Shown in pieces: positions 35,037 to 45,229 of a stretch of DNA of 64,000 nucleotides. The notes under the pieces were generated by a model, which worked only from the letters and a program-made list of their open reading frames with translations, searched no databases and was not told the origin of the DNA. Where the stretch lies: positions 62,001-126,000 of the forward strand of contig NZ_PQDH01000001.1 in the NCBI RefSeq assembly GCF_002964605.1. The letters are read 5' to 3'. Position 1 is the first letter of the stretch. The number at the start of each line of letters is the position of its first letter. The position numbers were made by a program, and so were the translations under genes. The DNA is from Vallitalea okinawensis (GTDB lineage: Bacteria > Bacillota > Clostridia > Lachnospirales > PQDH01).

Positions 35037-35866
35037 TGAAAGAACTTATCGTTCAAGATATTCTCATAAATGCTTTAAAGGAAGATATGCCCTATGGCGA
35101 TATGACCACTGATTATCTTATCCCCAGTTCTCTAAGTGGTTTTGTTGAAGTAAAAGCAAAAGAATCTGGTGTTATTGCTGGATTAGATGTGTTCAGAATG
35201 GTTTTTAGAATTATTGATCCTAAAATACGAGTTTCTAACCATGTTGAAGATGGTGATCTTATTAGTAAAGGTGACGTCTTTATAACTATAAGTGGTTCCA
35301 CAAATGCTATCTTAAAAGGTGAACGCCTTGCCCTTAATCTACTTCAACGATTAAGTGGTATCGCTACACAGACACGGCAATACTGTGAAGCCATCAAGGA
35401 TTTACCTACTGTTATTGTCGATACCAGAAAAACAACACCAGGATTAAGGCTCTTGGAAAAAATGGCTGTACAAGCTGGAGGTGCCAGTCTTCACCGCTAC
35501 AACCTTTCCGATGCTGTGATGATAAAAGATAATCATATTAAGGCATGTGGTAACATAACCCAGGCAGTGTCTCAAGTGAGAAATAAAATCCCATTCACAA
35601 CTAAGGTTGAAGTTGAAGTCTCTAATTTAGAAGAGTTTAAGGAAGCCCTTGCTACATCCACTGACATTATCATGTTAGACAACATGACCAATATCGACAT
35701 GAAAAGTGCTGTAGAAATGAATAAAGGAAAGTGCATTCTAGAAGCTTCAGGTAATATGAACCTTGAGCGTATTCGAAGCGTCGCTTTAACAGGCGTAGAC
35801 TATATTTCAGTAGGTGCCCTTACCCATTCTGTCAAATCTTTAGATATCAGTTTAAACTTGCTTTAA
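35036..35866 (+). CDS. nadC: Nicotinate-nucleotide pyrophosphorylase (carboxylating)
   Basis: Converts quinolinate and phosphoribosyl pyrophosphate to nicotinate mononucleotide. The 276 residues show GERLALNLLQRLSGIAT, VDTRKTTPGLRLLEKMAVQAGG and HRYNLSDAVMIKDNHI, the substrate-binding core, and ASGNMNLERIRSVALTGVDYISVG at the C-terminus. AAGGAGG lies seven bases before the ATG at 35036; TTG 35033 is the upstream in-frame codon. Last gene of nadABC, followed by a terminator. No nifS-like cysteine desulfurase or niaR gene accompanies the operon in the window. Confidence 0.97.
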   Translation: MKELIVQDILINALKEDMPYGDMTTDYLIPSSLSGFVEVKAKESGVIAGLDVFRMVFRIIDPKIRVSNHVEDGDLISKGDVFITISGSTNAILKGERLALNLLQRLSGIATQTRQYCEAIKDLPTVIVDTRKTTPGLRLLEKMAVQAGGASLHRYNLSDAVMIKDNHIKACGNITQAVSQVRNKIPFTTKVEVEVSNLEEFKEALATSTDIIMLDNMTNIDMKSAVEMNKGKCILEASGNMNLERIRSVALTGVDYISVGALTHSVKSLDISLNLL

Positions 35867-35889
35867 TTAAATACTTTAATCAATAAAAT

Positions 35890-35936
35890 AAAAAGTACAT
35901 GATCTGTATCTTTATAGCTGATCACGTACTTTTTTT
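35890..35936. terminator. Bidirectional terminator between nadC and glyS
   Basis: AAAAAGTACATGATC pairs with GATCACGTACTTTTT (one mismatch) across a 14-base loop; A and T tracts on the two sides suit both converging genes. Confidence 0.85.
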
Positions 35937-35964
35937 AGGTTGTAAATATAACTTACTTTAGTTT

Positions 35965-37353
35965 TTAGAAGTCAAACTTATCATGGAAATACATTAATAA
36001 CTCATCTATCTTAACTCTCTCTTGCTCCATTGAATCTCTATGACGAATAGTAACAGAAGCATCATCTCTTGAGTCAAAATCAAATGTGATACAGAATGGT
36101 GTACCAATTTCATCTTGTCTTCTATAGCGCTTACCAATAGATCCTCTATCATCAAATTCTACATTGTAGTATTTACTTAGCATTTTTACAACATCATTAG
36201 CCTCTTCAGATAACTTCTTAGATAATGGTAAGACAGCCATTTTAATTGGCGCTAATGCTGGATGGAAACGAAGTACATTTCTTACATCGCCATTTTCCAA
36301 CTCTTCTTCATCATAAGCTTCACAAAGGAATGCAAGTGTTACTCGATCAGCACCTAATGATGGTTCAATACAATAAGGAACATATTTTTCATTAGTTGTT
36401 GGATCGAAGTAATTCATATCTTCTCCGGAATGCTCCGCATGCTTTTTAAGGTCAAAGTCAGTACGGTCAGCAATACCCCAAAGTTCTCCCCAGCCAAATG
36501 GGAATAAGAATTCAATATCTGTTGTTCCATTACTGTAATGAGATAATTCTTCTTCACTATGATCACGTACACGCATATGCTCATCTGTCATTCCTAAACG
36601 TTTTAACCAATTTACACAGAACTCTTTCCAGAATTCAAACCACTCTAAGTCTTTACCTGGTTCACAGAAAAATTCAAGTTCCATTTGTTCAAACTCTCTT
36701 GTTCTAAAAGTAAAGTTACCTGGAGTTATCTCATTTCTAAAGGATTTACCAATCTGACCAATACCAAATGGTACTTTTCTTCTTGTTGTTCTTTGAACGT
36801 TTTTAAAGTTAACAAAAATACCTTGAGCTGTCTCTGGACGCATATAAACTGTATTCTTAGCATCTTCCGTTACACCTTGAAAAGTTTTAAACATGAGGTT
36901 AAATTGACGAATATCTGTGAAATCCTTTTTACCACAAGATGGACACACAATACCTTGTTCATCAATATAGCTCTTCATTTGATCATTTGTCCATGAGTCA
37001 ACTGGATCAGTGATTTCTTCACCTTTTTCCATCATAAAATCTTCAATGATTTTATCTGCTCTGAATCTCTCTTTACAATCTTTACAGTCCATTAATGGGT
37101 CATTGAAACCACCAACATGACCAGAAGCAACCCATACTTGTGGGTTCATTAAGATGGCACAGTCCACACCAACGTTATGTGGATTTTCTTTAATAAATTT
37201 ATCCCACCATGCTTTTTTAACATTATTTTTTAATTCAACCCCTAAAGGACCGTAATCCCATGTGTTGGCTAAACCACCGTAAATTTCAGAACCAGGGTAA
37301 ACAAATCCTCTTGTTTTCGCTAGAGATACTATCTTTTCCATTGTCTTTTCCAT
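35965..37353 (-). CDS. glyS: Glycine--tRNA ligase, homodimeric class II type
   Basis: Charges tRNA-Gly. The 462-residue protein is the single-chain dimeric (archaeal/eukaryal-like) GlyRS found in many Clostridia rather than the GlyQ/GlyS tetramer. Motif 2 is [36 protein letters not shown] (about 200-235) and motif 3 [10 protein letters not shown]; the zinc-like cysteines CKDC and CPSCG lie near residues 95 and 145. M at 37353 is used because AAAGG sits before it; ATG 37362 abuts that motif. Controlled by a glycine T-box at 37442-37660. Confidence 0.96.
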   Translation of the reverse strand: MEKTMEKIVSLAKTRGFVYPGSEIYGGLANTWDYGPLGVELKNNVKKAWWDKFIKENPHNVGVDCAILMNPQVWVASGHVGGFNDPLMDCKDCKERFRADKIIEDFMMEKGEEITDPVDSWTNDQMKSYIDEQGIVCPSCGKKDFTDIRQFNLMFKTFQGVTEDAKNTVYMRPETAQGIFVNFKNVQRTTRRKVPFGIGQIGKSFRNEITPGNFTFRTREFEQMELEFFCEPGKDLEWFEFWKEFCVNWLKRLGMTDEHMRVRDHSEEELSHYSNGTTDIEFLFPFGWGELWGIADRTDFDLKKHAEHSGEDMNYFDPTTNEKYVPYCIEPSLGADRVTLAFLCEAYDEEELENGDVRNVLRFHPALAPIKMAVLPLSKKLSEEANDVVKMLSKYYNVEFDDRGSIGKRYRRQDEIGTPFCITFDFDSRDDASVTIRHRDSMEQERVKIDELLMYFHDKFDF

Positions 37354-37441
37354 AAGCTCCATCCTTTCTTCTTCTTTTAGGCTTTACAAATCAATTTTTG
37401 ATTATGCCTACTCTATTAATTGAACTTAATTTTTATACAAC

Positions 37442-37655
37442 AAAAGACTCCCGTCTCTTGCTGTACGCAAGGGACGAAAGTCTTATTCCGCGGTTCCACC
37501 CTTATTGCCATTTTCTTACAAAACGACCTCTTTATTCTACATGCTCTGAAGTGCCTTTCTTACAAGATATCGGCTAAGCTCTCACCATCCTTAGCTCGCT
37601 TGACGCATCTCCTGTAATACTCCTCTTCGTCTACGCATGACACTATTTACCTTTA
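37442..37655 (-). promoter_or_regulatory. T-box riboswitch, glycine-type, controlling glyS
   Basis: Minus-strand leader with GAAGAGGAGTA, distal loop GGATGGTGAGAGC and specifier loop AAGAAAGGCACTTC with codon GGC (Gly) at 37555-37553 followed by A. The T-box GGTGGAACCGCGG is at 37500-37488. The terminator stem runs AAGACTTTCGTCCCTTGC against its complement down to 37442. Confidence 0.93.
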
Positions 37656-37664
37656 ATGAAACTA

Positions 37665-37693
37665 AGTATAACAAATTCTTAAACTGTCGTCAA
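37665..37693 (-). promoter_or_regulatory. Promoter of the glyS T-box transcript
   Basis: Minus-strand TTGACG (37693-37688) and TATACT (37670-37665) with a 17-base spacer, just ahead of T-box stem I. Confidence 0.78.
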
Positions 37694-37707
37694 TAAAAAT
37701 CTTGTAT

Positions 37708-39402
37708 TTAAAATTTACTATCGTCAATAGTATCCAAGTATGCTTTCACTGGTTCAACTGCTTTTTTGATGCAACCATCTTCAAATGGATTATCGAGACC
37801 TACATAATCTAAAAGCTTAATGAAAGACATTGTACCACCTGCTTTACAAAGCTTCATATAATCTCCCCAAGCTTTTTCGCGATTTTCTTCAGCCTTATTG
37901 CGGAATTGAATTGCACAAATAGCGGCTAATGTATAGTCTATATAATAGAATGGATCGTAGAAAATATGTCCTTGTCTAAACCAGAAGCCACCTCTCTCCA
38001 AGAAATCACAATCCGCATAATCTCTATGAGGTAAGTACTTCTTCTCAATTTCACGCCACATTGATTTACGTTCAGTAGGCGTTGCTTCTGGGTTCTCATA
38101 TACCCAATGCTGGAATTCATCAACAGTTACACCATAAGGAATAAAAAGAATGGAATCAGCATGATGATAGAATTTATATTTATCTGTATCCTCAACAAAG
38201 AATTCTTCCATCCAAGGATAGGTTAAAAACTCCATGCTCATAGAATGAATCTCGCTTACTTCATAGGTTCCCCAATAGTATTCAGGTAATTCGTAGCCTC
38301 GACTAGAGAACACTTGGAAGGCATGACCTGCCTCATGAGTTAATACATCCACGTCACCTGCTGTACCATTGAAGTTTGCAAAGATGAATGGTGATTGGTA
38401 TTTAGGTAGATACGTACAATAACCACCTCCACGTTTGCCTTTTTTACTCAATACATCAAATAAATCATGTTCCACCATAAACTCCATAAAAATCTTTGTT
38501 TCCTCGGAAAGTTCACTGTACATCTTCATACCTTTATTCATGATCCAATCCGGGTCACCTTTAGGTGTTGGATTACCTGATAAGAACTGTAAACCTTCGT
38601 CATAATAATATAAATGATCATAACCTAATCGTTTGCATTGGCGTTCTCTTAATTCAGTCGTTATTGGTACTAGACTATCTTTCACTTGCTTACGGTAATT
38701 TGCAACCTGTTCTGCTCTATAGTCTGTACGTTGCATCCGGCGATAGCCCACTTCCACAAAGTTCTTGAAACCTAATTTCTGTGCAATAGAATGACGTACT
38801 TTCACCATGCTATCATAGATTTCATCTAACTCCGCCTCATGCTCTTCAAAAAAAGCTATATACGCTTTTTGTGCCGCAATTCTTGTATCCCTGTCTTTTG
38901 ATTGCATAAATGGACGCATTTGAGATAAGTTACGCTCTTCACCTTCGAACATGATCTTAGCTGAAGACAATAACTTCCCATATCTACTGCTTAACTTATT
39001 TTCTTCTTGAAGATCAGGAATGATTGCCTCACTGAATACGCTTAATTTTGCTTCAGCAAGATCAAACAATTGCTGTCCCCATTGTTCCTTTAGTTCTTCT
39101 TTAAATTTTGAATTAACTAAGGCTTCATAGTATTTGGATATTAAGCCTTCATAGATAGGACTGTTTTCATCCATGTAATCATTTTCTTTGTCATAAAACT
39201 CATCAGTTGTATCAATGGTATTACGAATGTAGGCTATATCCATCATTGTATCTACCGTTTGGCGAATATCATTTATTTCTGCGATAATTTTATTTTGCTC
39301 CTCTAATGATTCTGCTTCATTGAATTTAACAATTAACTTCTCAACGTCTGCTTTGATCAGATCCATTTGAGGTCTTTTATATTCATAATCTACAAATTTC
39401 AT
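37708..39402 (-). CDS. M3-family oligoendopeptidase (PepF-like)
   Basis: Cytoplasmic zinc endopeptidase that trims short peptides. With the start at 39402 it has 564 residues; the zinc site is DVLTHEAGHAFQVFSSR with a downstream Glu in VSEIHSMSMEFLTYPWM. The rest is the helical peptide-binding channel typical of M3 enzymes. GGAGG lies seven bases before 39402; the upstream ATG at 39429 would add nine non-conserved residues. It lies between glyS and a hemerythrin gene, all on one strand. Confidence 0.93.
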   Translation of the reverse strand: MKFVDYEYKRPQMDLIKADVEKLIVKFNEAESLEEQNKIIAEINDIRQTVDTMMDIAYIRNTIDTTDEFYDKENDYMDENSPIYEGLISKYYEALVNSKFKEELKEQWGQQLFDLAEAKLSVFSEAIIPDLQEENKLSSRYGKLLSSAKIMFEGEERNLSQMRPFMQSKDRDTRIAAQKAYIAFFEEHEAELDEIYDSMVKVRHSIAQKLGFKNFVEVGYRRMQRTDYRAEQVANYRKQVKDSLVPITTELRERQCKRLGYDHLYYYDEGLQFLSGNPTPKGDPDWIMNKGMKMYSELSEETKIFMEFMVEHDLFDVLSKKGKRGGGYCTYLPKYQSPFIFANFNGTAGDVDVLTHEAGHAFQVFSSRGYELPEYYWGTYEVSEIHSMSMEFLTYPWMEEFFVEDTDKYKFYHHADSILFIPYGVTVDEFQHWVYENPEATPTERKSMWREIEKKYLPHRDYADCDFLERGGFWFRQGHIFYDPFYYIDYTLAAICAIQFRNKAEENREKAWGDYMKLCKAGGTMSFIKLLDYVGLDNPFEDGCIKKAVEPVKAYLDTIDDSKF

Positions 39403-39464
39403 ACTAGCACCTCCACGGCTATTTTTCAAACTTTAAAATTTATGACTGTTTATTGCTTTCATAG

Positions 39465-39872
39465 TTAAGCATTCAATATAATTTCAGCATACTCATTGTC
39501 TGTGTTTAAGATATGATGAAGTACCCAACCCATTACAAAGTTTGTTAATTCTTTAAGGTTTTCTTTTTGGTTCTCATCAATATCTTTATCAAAGAACTTG
39601 TCTACTTTCTTCATAAAGAATTCATGCTCCATGATATGTACATCCTTATTAGGATAGTCTAGTTCTCCAAACAATTCTTCTTCTCTCTCAAAATGATATC
39701 TGGTATATTCTCGTAATTCATTCAAGATTTCAACAATATCGTCGTATCTGTCAATAGAATCATCAAGTTCTAATAAGGATAATAACTTATTGCCTATTGA
39801 AACAAGTTCTCCATGTTGCTCATCGATTTCATCGATTCCTAAAACATACTTTTCATCTAATTTTGTTGCCAT
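39465..39872 (-). CDS. Bacteriohemerythrin
   Basis: A 135-residue four-helix protein with a di-iron, oxygen-binding site. The ligands appear in order: His20 in IDEQHGELV, His and Glu in YHFEREEELF, the HxxxH pair in VHIMEHEFF, and HH plus Asp in WVLHHILNTDNEYAE. In anaerobes such proteins scavenge or sense oxygen. It stands between recO and the oligopeptidase with a 60-base gap on each side, possibly its own unit. Confidence 0.94.
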   Translation of the reverse strand: MATKLDEKYVLGIDEIDEQHGELVSIGNKLLSLLELDDSIDRYDDIVEILNELREYTRYHFEREEELFGELDYPNKDVHIMEHEFFMKKVDKFFDKDIDENQKENLKELTNFVMGWVLHHILNTDNEYAEIILNA

Positions 39873-40017
39873 ATGCCACCTCTTTCGTACCTTATTTCAT
39901 GACAAAAGTCTTAGCTCGTTCTTTCATCTAAGACTTAGTAAATCATTAAAGGCTAATGTTTTTTCCAGTATAACACATCCAAATTATTGAAATCAATACA
40001 TTATCATAACTCGGTGT

Positions 40018-40767
40018 TTAAACTAAAGGATTTAATATTTCTTCAAGAAAATCTAAGGTCTTGAAATGCCTATCTAAATGATATTGAATAAACTCTTTAG
40101 TAATGATAGATAGCTTATCGAGAACCTCTTCAGACACATTAAACTGAAACACTGATTGAACATTGGTATAGATAATGTATCTTAAAGACATGATGACACC
40201 TTCTTCTAAAGGTGATGACATTCCTTTAGAATGACATAACTGACATACTAGACCTCCTTTTCTAGAAGAAAAAAAGTACGTATTAGCTTCTTTACTACAA
40301 TTGGAACAGCATTGTAATTCAGGCGTATAACCACTGAGGCTTAATACCTTTAACTCATAAATTACTTTGATTAATTCTAAAGCTAACTGCTCATCTTCTA
40401 AACGTCTCAAAGCTTTTAAAGTTAATAGCAGCAACTGTGGATAAGGTTCATTTTCAAGAGCTACATAATCTAATAATTCCATAAAATACATACCATAAGC
40501 CACTCTATGAATATCACTACGTATATTATGAAAAAAATCAATAAGCTCCATACTCTTTATAGTTGTATAACTCTTTCTCTCTAAAAAGATAATATCACAA
40601 TACGCAAATACTTGGGTCGTTGCCAGCAGATTACTCTTCGGCTTTCTTGCCCCTTTAGCAAAAGCTGTAATTTTACCGTATTCTTTTGTATATACGGTTA
40701 TTCTTTTATCATTCTCTCCGATAGGCATTTCATTGATAATGAGCCCTCGTGCTTTATATTCTTTCAC
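40018..40767 (-). CDS. recO: DNA repair protein RecO
   Basis: Recombination mediator that helps RecR load RecA. It has the N-terminal OB fold (LIINEMPIGENDKRITVYTKEYGKI), helical middle domain and zinc site CCSNCSK plus CQLCHSKG in the C-terminal half. The reading frame extends upstream to ATG 40818, but relatives begin near KEYKARG; I place the start at GTG 40767, five bases after GGTGA. The alternative would add 17 residues. In Bacillus recO follows era and yqzL; here they are separated by the accessory cassette at 40928-46824. Confidence 0.92.
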   Translation of the reverse strand: MKEYKARGLIINEMPIGENDKRITVYTKEYGKITAFAKGARKPKSNLLATTQVFAYCDIIFLERKSYTTIKSMELIDFFHNIRSDIHRVAYGMYFMELLDYVALENEPYPQLLLLTLKALRRLEDEQLALELIKVIYELKVLSLSGYTPELQCCSNCSKEANTYFFSSRKGGLVCQLCHSKGMSSPLEEGVIMSLRYIIYTNVQSVFQFNVSEEVLDKLSIITKEFIQYHLDRHFKTLDFLEEILNPLV

Positions 40768-40927
40768 ATTGATCACCAGATTATTTGTAGAATGAGGTAA
40801 TGTAGATAGAGTAAACATAATCTACTTTCTACATTATAATCAAAAATAGGTTCTCTGAATATAGTTTTCATCAAATTAATATCATTATTATGCATAAATC
40901 TTTGAAAATCACAAATCTTTTTATTAA

Positions 40928-41779
40928 TTATAAGCCAAATACCCTTATAGCATTATGATAAAAAACATCTTCATGAAACTCTACCGGTACCAAAGCTTTA
41001 ACAAATTGGATATAGGCTTCTAAATCTACCAGTGGCCAATCAGAGCCAAATAGCAGCTTTCTATAATTATCTGTATACACAAGAGCCCGCTTTATATGAT
41101 CCATGAATAATCTTTCATTCATGAATTTGTTGACCTGTTTAGCATCACCTACAATTAAACCTGAAAGATCAGCGTATACATTGGGATTCTTAGAAATCAC
41201 TTCAGCACAATCCATAACCCATGGATCACCTAGATGAGCGATGATAAAGTCGATGTCTCGATGACTTACAGCCAGTTCATCTATATTTAAAGGATGCGAA
41301 TATTTCAGTAAACCTCTATCCGAATAGGTATCTCCAGAATGGATAACTACTGGTAGTTGATGCTTTGCTGCTAACGCATAGATAGGTTGATATACCTCAT
41401 CATAAACATGAAAATGATAGTATCCTGCATAAATCTTAATACCTACAACTGAATCATTCATCAACTGTTCCTCAATGTTTCTTAACTCTAATTCCTTAGT
41501 CTGATCAGCTAATGGGATAGGATTAACTCCAATGCATGTATATAGACCTCTTGGTAGCTTATTTTCTAGATCTAATAGCATGGGATTAGGGCTTTCTCTA
41601 TCAGGAAAGCCCCCTTTATATTGTTCTGTTAGCCCCATACCTATGCTTTTCATCACATTATTCTTCTTAAATTCATCTTTATATCCAGCCGCAGAATAAT
41701 CCACATTTGAAAGCTCTTTAGCCGTATCTATAAAGCTATTTATATTCGAAAAATGAATATGAGCATCAATAATCTGCAT
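40928..41779 (-). CDS. Amidohydrolase-superfamily metal-dependent hydrolase
   Basis: A 283-residue TIM-barrel hydrolase (amidohydrolase 2-like). Metal ligands are seen in DAHIHF (His7, His9), VIHSGD, IAHLGDPW and the late Asp in FGSDWPL. Relatives hydrolyse or decarboxylate cyclic and aromatic acids, including lactones; the true substrate is unknown. It is nine bases downstream of the 1030-residue GNAT fusion gene and surely co-transcribed with it, so the two should act in one pathway. Confidence 0.85.
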   Translation of the reverse strand: MQIIDAHIHFSNINSFIDTAKELSNVDYSAAGYKDEFKKNNVMKSIGMGLTEQYKGGFPDRESPNPMLLDLENKLPRGLYTCIGVNPIPLADQTKELELRNIEEQLMNDSVVGIKIYAGYYHFHVYDEVYQPIYALAAKHQLPVVIHSGDTYSDRGLLKYSHPLNIDELAVSHRDIDFIIAHLGDPWVMDCAEVISKNPNVYADLSGLIVGDAKQVNKFMNERLFMDHIKRALVYTDNYRKLLFGSDWPLVDLEAYIQFVKALVPVEFHEDVFYHNAIRVFGL

Positions 41780-41788
41780 TCTGTCCTC

Positions 41789-44700
41789 CTATAGTCTAAA
41801 AGTAAGTTTATTTAAATCCTCCAGCATTACCAGGTCTATTCTTTCTTCACTGAATATCATGAAAGATGGATTGGTAATGGCTGTGGATTGATCTGGAACA
41901 GCAAGGTCAAGCAAATAACTCTCCCACGCAACACCATTGGAATTATAGAAAGCTAGCGGAACTGTTTCATTAATGAGGCGAGTCATCTTATCCTTAACTC
42001 CTTCACACTCATGAACAGCATAATGCTTATTAAGAACATCAAATTCTGAATCGCCACATCGATAGATCATATGATTTCCTTCATGATCCTGATAATGTAC
42101 TTTATTCTTACCTAAATCTTCACCAGCCTTCATAAACATGGTATTGACTAGAGAGCCTGAGCCCAAATATTTGCCCATGTTCTGCTTAATAACTGCAAAT
42201 GAACATAGTATAGGTACCCCAGAAATCATTAAGAAATACTGATCTAATTGAAGCCCTTTATATTTTTCATTCTCAGTGATATCTAGTGTCATTCTTATGC
42301 CGGACCAACTGTTCCCATGATTATCATCAATAGTAACGAACTCAGCAGATCGTTTTTCTTTGTATAAGGATGCAAAGGTCATATTGGTTGGTCGATAATC
42401 AAATCCTCCAGTCCAATAGTTCCACCATCCCTTTATAGAGGCTTCTGGGAAACTATGATCAAGCCATTGAAGTCCTTTATTCTCAATTGAGTAGATACCA
42501 TTTCCATAAGTAGGAGCAGCTTTAATGGTTATCAATCCATTGGAAACTTCGTAGACTTCCACCTCGTCTTCCATGTACTTGTTGCTTAAAACCTTATTTT
42601 CTCCTTGGAAGAAGATAGCCTTATTTTTTAACATTGATCTAGAGTTAAGATCGATCTGAAGACAGAGAATATCCATAGGTCGATTCTCCTTCATTGTCAT
42701 TTCTACCATAAACTCATTATGATCATTTGATTTCAATTGACATTCTTTAGTTTCAACACTACCTGTCGTAGATTGAATACTCATTGAACCAGCTGCAGAA
42801 ATTTTTTGATGTTCCTTGATGGATACCTTCAATTGGTTATCAACTATAGGGTTGCCATCATTTATTTTACATTCTAGCCCCTGCTTCAAATCTTTTATAC
42901 TGTTTTGATAAACCTCATTACCCATGTATTGACTGAAATCCTGCCATTTATCAAAGGTATCAAATGCTAAAACAATAGGCTTTGATAATCTCTCTTCTAA
43001 TGGTTCTAGTTTACCTATATTACTTTCTATCATCGCAAATACCTGATTAAAAGACATCTTGCTATCATGAGACCAACCTAATCCTGTATTGATGTCAAAA
43101 TCACAGAAAACCCAGTTTTGATCCACCTTCTTGTAGTCCCATCGGTTAGCGATTAACCCATCTGCTCCTGGTGTTCTGATAACGCCACCATCGTAAGGAA
43201 TGTAACCACCCCATAGAAGATTAAAGACTTGCTGATTGACAAAGATCTCATCAAAGGTATAGGTTTCAGAACAGTTACGCAGTTTAAAATAGATTTCTGC
43301 AAGACCATCTTGGTATAATTCAATAAAATATTGAAATTGGAGATCTAATAATTTTTCAGAAAGATAAACAGCTTTTAATAACACACTGTCTTTTCTTACT
43401 TCAAAACTTACTTCTTCAGGTTTTTTATTATAAAACTCCAGTGAATAGGGTTTACCTAATTGTGGTGGTCTGAATGTAATATCATCATCAGGTATATGTC
43501 CAAACTTATATATACTAACAAAATTATTACGCTTATTAAGCTTCATAGAGTATTGACCATTGTAAATATACCAACCATCCTCATCAGCACCATAGTAACG
43601 TCCTCGGTAGCCCTTAAAGGCTCCAGTTACTTTTGATTTGAACATTAGTTCATCTGTTGGAGATTGTATATTCACAGTAATATCTTGATCATAAAACCCA
43701 TAATCCTTCAAAAGAACACTTATAGGTACGGATATTTTTTCTTTAGGCTTAAGTTTTGATTTCACCATACCATCATTAAAGGTTAGAAAATCAGTATCAT
43801 TCAATTGGAATGAAACTTGAATATCGTCATCAAAATTATTTTGAATATCCATATGACAGATAGATGGTTGGTTAATTAATAAAGCCCCTTCCAGATCAGT
43901 CATTTTAAGTTTAACTGGGAATTTTGGATCTATTCCAACTTTAAATAACGCCTTCTTACCATTAACTTTTACTTCAGAGACAACGCATGGATGTGTCTTC
44001 CATATACTCTGCTCCTCTTCGACTGGATCAATAAAGAATTCTCTCGTTATTGTTTCCGAATCACTTATATTACCTTCATACAAGAAGTCACATTTTATAT
44101 TCTTATCATTTTGACTCTTTATTGAGACTTGAAGCTCTTTCTTACTTTTATTATGTATATCATATTGGATCACATATTTTCTACCAAATACTAATTTCTG
44201 TTTATTTACTCTAGCTTTAATAACGTAATCATCGGTTTCAATACATGTTAATCCTCTACCTTTACGTTCAAATTCCATCCTTAAATGAGTATCACCTTTT
44301 TTCCAGATGTAATCGTAATACTCAAAGTCACCCTCTGTTCTTCCATCACTTTCAACTTTTATTTCACGATAACTATCTGCATACCAATCTAAATCATCAA
44401 AGTAATGTTTAACAGCCTCTGTTCTCATGACATAGGGTATAAAGTTCATTAGATGAGTGGAATCATCTCTTCTTTCCCAGAAAAATCCACACTTTTTATA
44501 TAAAGGTACAGCTTTATCATTACCCTGCCATGTATAAAGGTCAAGTCTAGGCCATTTGGCATCGATAGCTAATTTGACACATTCCAAAAGCAATCTCTTA
44601 CCAACCTTCTGACCAATATAGTCTGGACGAACGTTTAATAGAGGTATATAGGATGCTCCTTCATCTTGTTTATATTCTCCAAAACTGCAGTAACCAACTA

Positions 44701-44881
44701 CTTCTTTACCATCAAGAGCTATGAAGGCGCAGATATTCCCCATATTATCATTTTCATTAATAATATCTTCAGCTGTTTTTACAACCTCTTCGCCTCCCCA
44801 GTTTTTCCCGCTTTTGTTCCACATGATTGCAACTTCTTCTGCATAACTGTGACTGTATTTAACAATATCAATTTTCTTCAT
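41789..44881 (-). CDS. GNAT acetyltransferase fused to a large beta-rich region
   Basis: An unusual 1030-residue protein. Residues 1-150 form a clear GNAT domain with the acetyl-CoA loop VRPDYIGQKVGKRLLLECV and GYCSFGEY. The following roughly 870 residues look like a series of beta-sandwich modules: repeated strands with DIHNKSKKELQVSIKSQ, SICHMDIQNNFDDDIQVSFQ and SKLKPKEKISVPISVLLKD read like immunoglobulin-type bacterial domains, and the aromatic-rich part from about 440 (LWGGYIPYDGGVIRTPGADG, NYWTGGFDYRP) resembles a carbohydrate-acting supersandwich. I do not recognise a family for it. No signal peptide. AGGGGGT is eight bases before the ATG. First gene of an operon with an amidohydrolase. 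Confidence 0.75.
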   Translation of the reverse strand: MKKIDIVKYSHSYAEEVAIMWNKSGKNWGGEEVVKTAEDIINENDNMGNICAFIALDGKEVVGYCSFGEYKQDEGASYIPLLNVRPDYIGQKVGKRLLLECVKLAIDAKWPRLDLYTWQGNDKAVPLYKKCGFFWERRDDSTHLMNFIPYVMRTEAVKHYFDDLDWYADSYREIKVESDGRTEGDFEYYDYIWKKGDTHLRMEFERKGRGLTCIETDDYVIKARVNKQKLVFGRKYVIQYDIHNKSKKELQVSIKSQNDKNIKCDFLYEGNISDSETITREFFIDPVEEEQSIWKTHPCVVSEVKVNGKKALFKVGIDPKFPVKLKMTDLEGALLINQPSICHMDIQNNFDDDIQVSFQLNDTDFLTFNDGMVKSKLKPKEKISVPISVLLKDYGFYDQDITVNIQSPTDELMFKSKVTGAFKGYRGRYYGADEDGWYIYNGQYSMKLNKRNNFVSIYKFGHIPDDDITFRPPQLGKPYSLEFYNKKPEEVSFEVRKDSVLLKAVYLSEKLLDLQFQYFIELYQDGLAEIYFKLRNCSETYTFDEIFVNQQVFNLLWGGYIPYDGGVIRTPGADGLIANRWDYKKVDQNWVFCDFDINTGLGWSHDSKMSFNQVFAMIESNIGKLEPLEERLSKPIVLAFDTFDKWQDFSQYMGNEVYQNSIKDLKQGLECKINDGNPIVDNQLKVSIKEHQKISAAGSMSIQSTTGSVETKECQLKSNDHNEFMVEMTMKENRPMDILCLQIDLNSRSMLKNKAIFFQGENKVLSNKYMEDEVEVYEVSNGLITIKAAPTYGNGIYSIENKGLQWLDHSFPEASIKGWWNYWTGGFDYRPTNMTFASLYKEKRSAEFVTIDDNHGNSWSGIRMTLDITENEKYKGLQLDQYFLMISGVPILCSFAVIKQNMGKYLGSGSLVNTMFMKAGEDLGKNKVHYQDHEGNHMIYRCGDSEFDVLNKHYAVHECEGVKDKMTRLINETVPLAFYNSNGVAWESYLLDLAVPDQSTAITNPSFMIFSEERIDLVMLEDLNKLTFRL

Positions 44882-45023
44882 AATCCATTACCCCCTAAAT
44901 CCTTTACTCTGCAACATTCCAATCCACCATATTCTATTCTCCGCATTCCTCCATTCAAATATTCTTATATGAATTCCCATAATAGAGAATATCACTCCAC
45001 TCTTTAAGTAATTTAGCAAACAA

Positions 45024-45050
45024 AAAAAGCTGTAATCAATACAGCTTTTT
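45024..45050 (-). terminator. Terminator 3 of the leader region
   Basis: AAAAAGCTGTA pairs with TACAGCTTTTT (11 bp, 5-base loop), minus-strand tail TTTTTTTG. It lies 143 bases before the GNAT fusion gene and should block read-through unless it is bypassed. Confidence 0.85.
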
Positions 45051-45123
45051 AATAACATCATAGATAGTACTACATAGCGTAGTTTATAATAAGCAATTTT
45101 TCTCCATTTGATAAGCAATAAAA

Positions 45124-45148
45124 AAGCAGCTATAAACTACAGCTACTT
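45124..45148 (-). terminator. Terminator 2 of the leader region
   Basis: On the minus strand AAGTAGCT pairs with AGCTGCTT (one G-T pair) and is followed by TTTTATT. Same AGCTG core as its neighbours. Confidence 0.65.
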
Positions 45149-45187
45149 AAAATTTACTCAATATAGTTTTCCTTAATTATTAAATAA

Positions 45188-45208
45188 AGCTGCAGATTAC
45201 CTGCAGCT
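45188..45208 (-). terminator. Terminator/attenuator hairpin 1 after the small ORF
   Basis: AGCTGCAG and CTGCAGCT form an 8-bp stem with loop GTAAT on the minus strand, followed by TTTATTT. The last codons of the small ORF (45252-45242, ACCTGCAGATT) can pair with either arm of this hairpin. Confidence 0.6.
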
Positions 45209-45229
45209 AAATAATCCTCAATAATAAAA

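Noticed and set aside
36685-36996. Plus-strand 103-codon frame inside glyS
   Set aside because: Shadow of the glyS coding strand; glyS is full length and conserved.
44888-45118. Minus-strand 76-codon frame before the GNAT fusion gene
   Set aside because: It begins with TTG without a ribosome site, runs straight through a strong terminator hairpin and has no protein-like composition.
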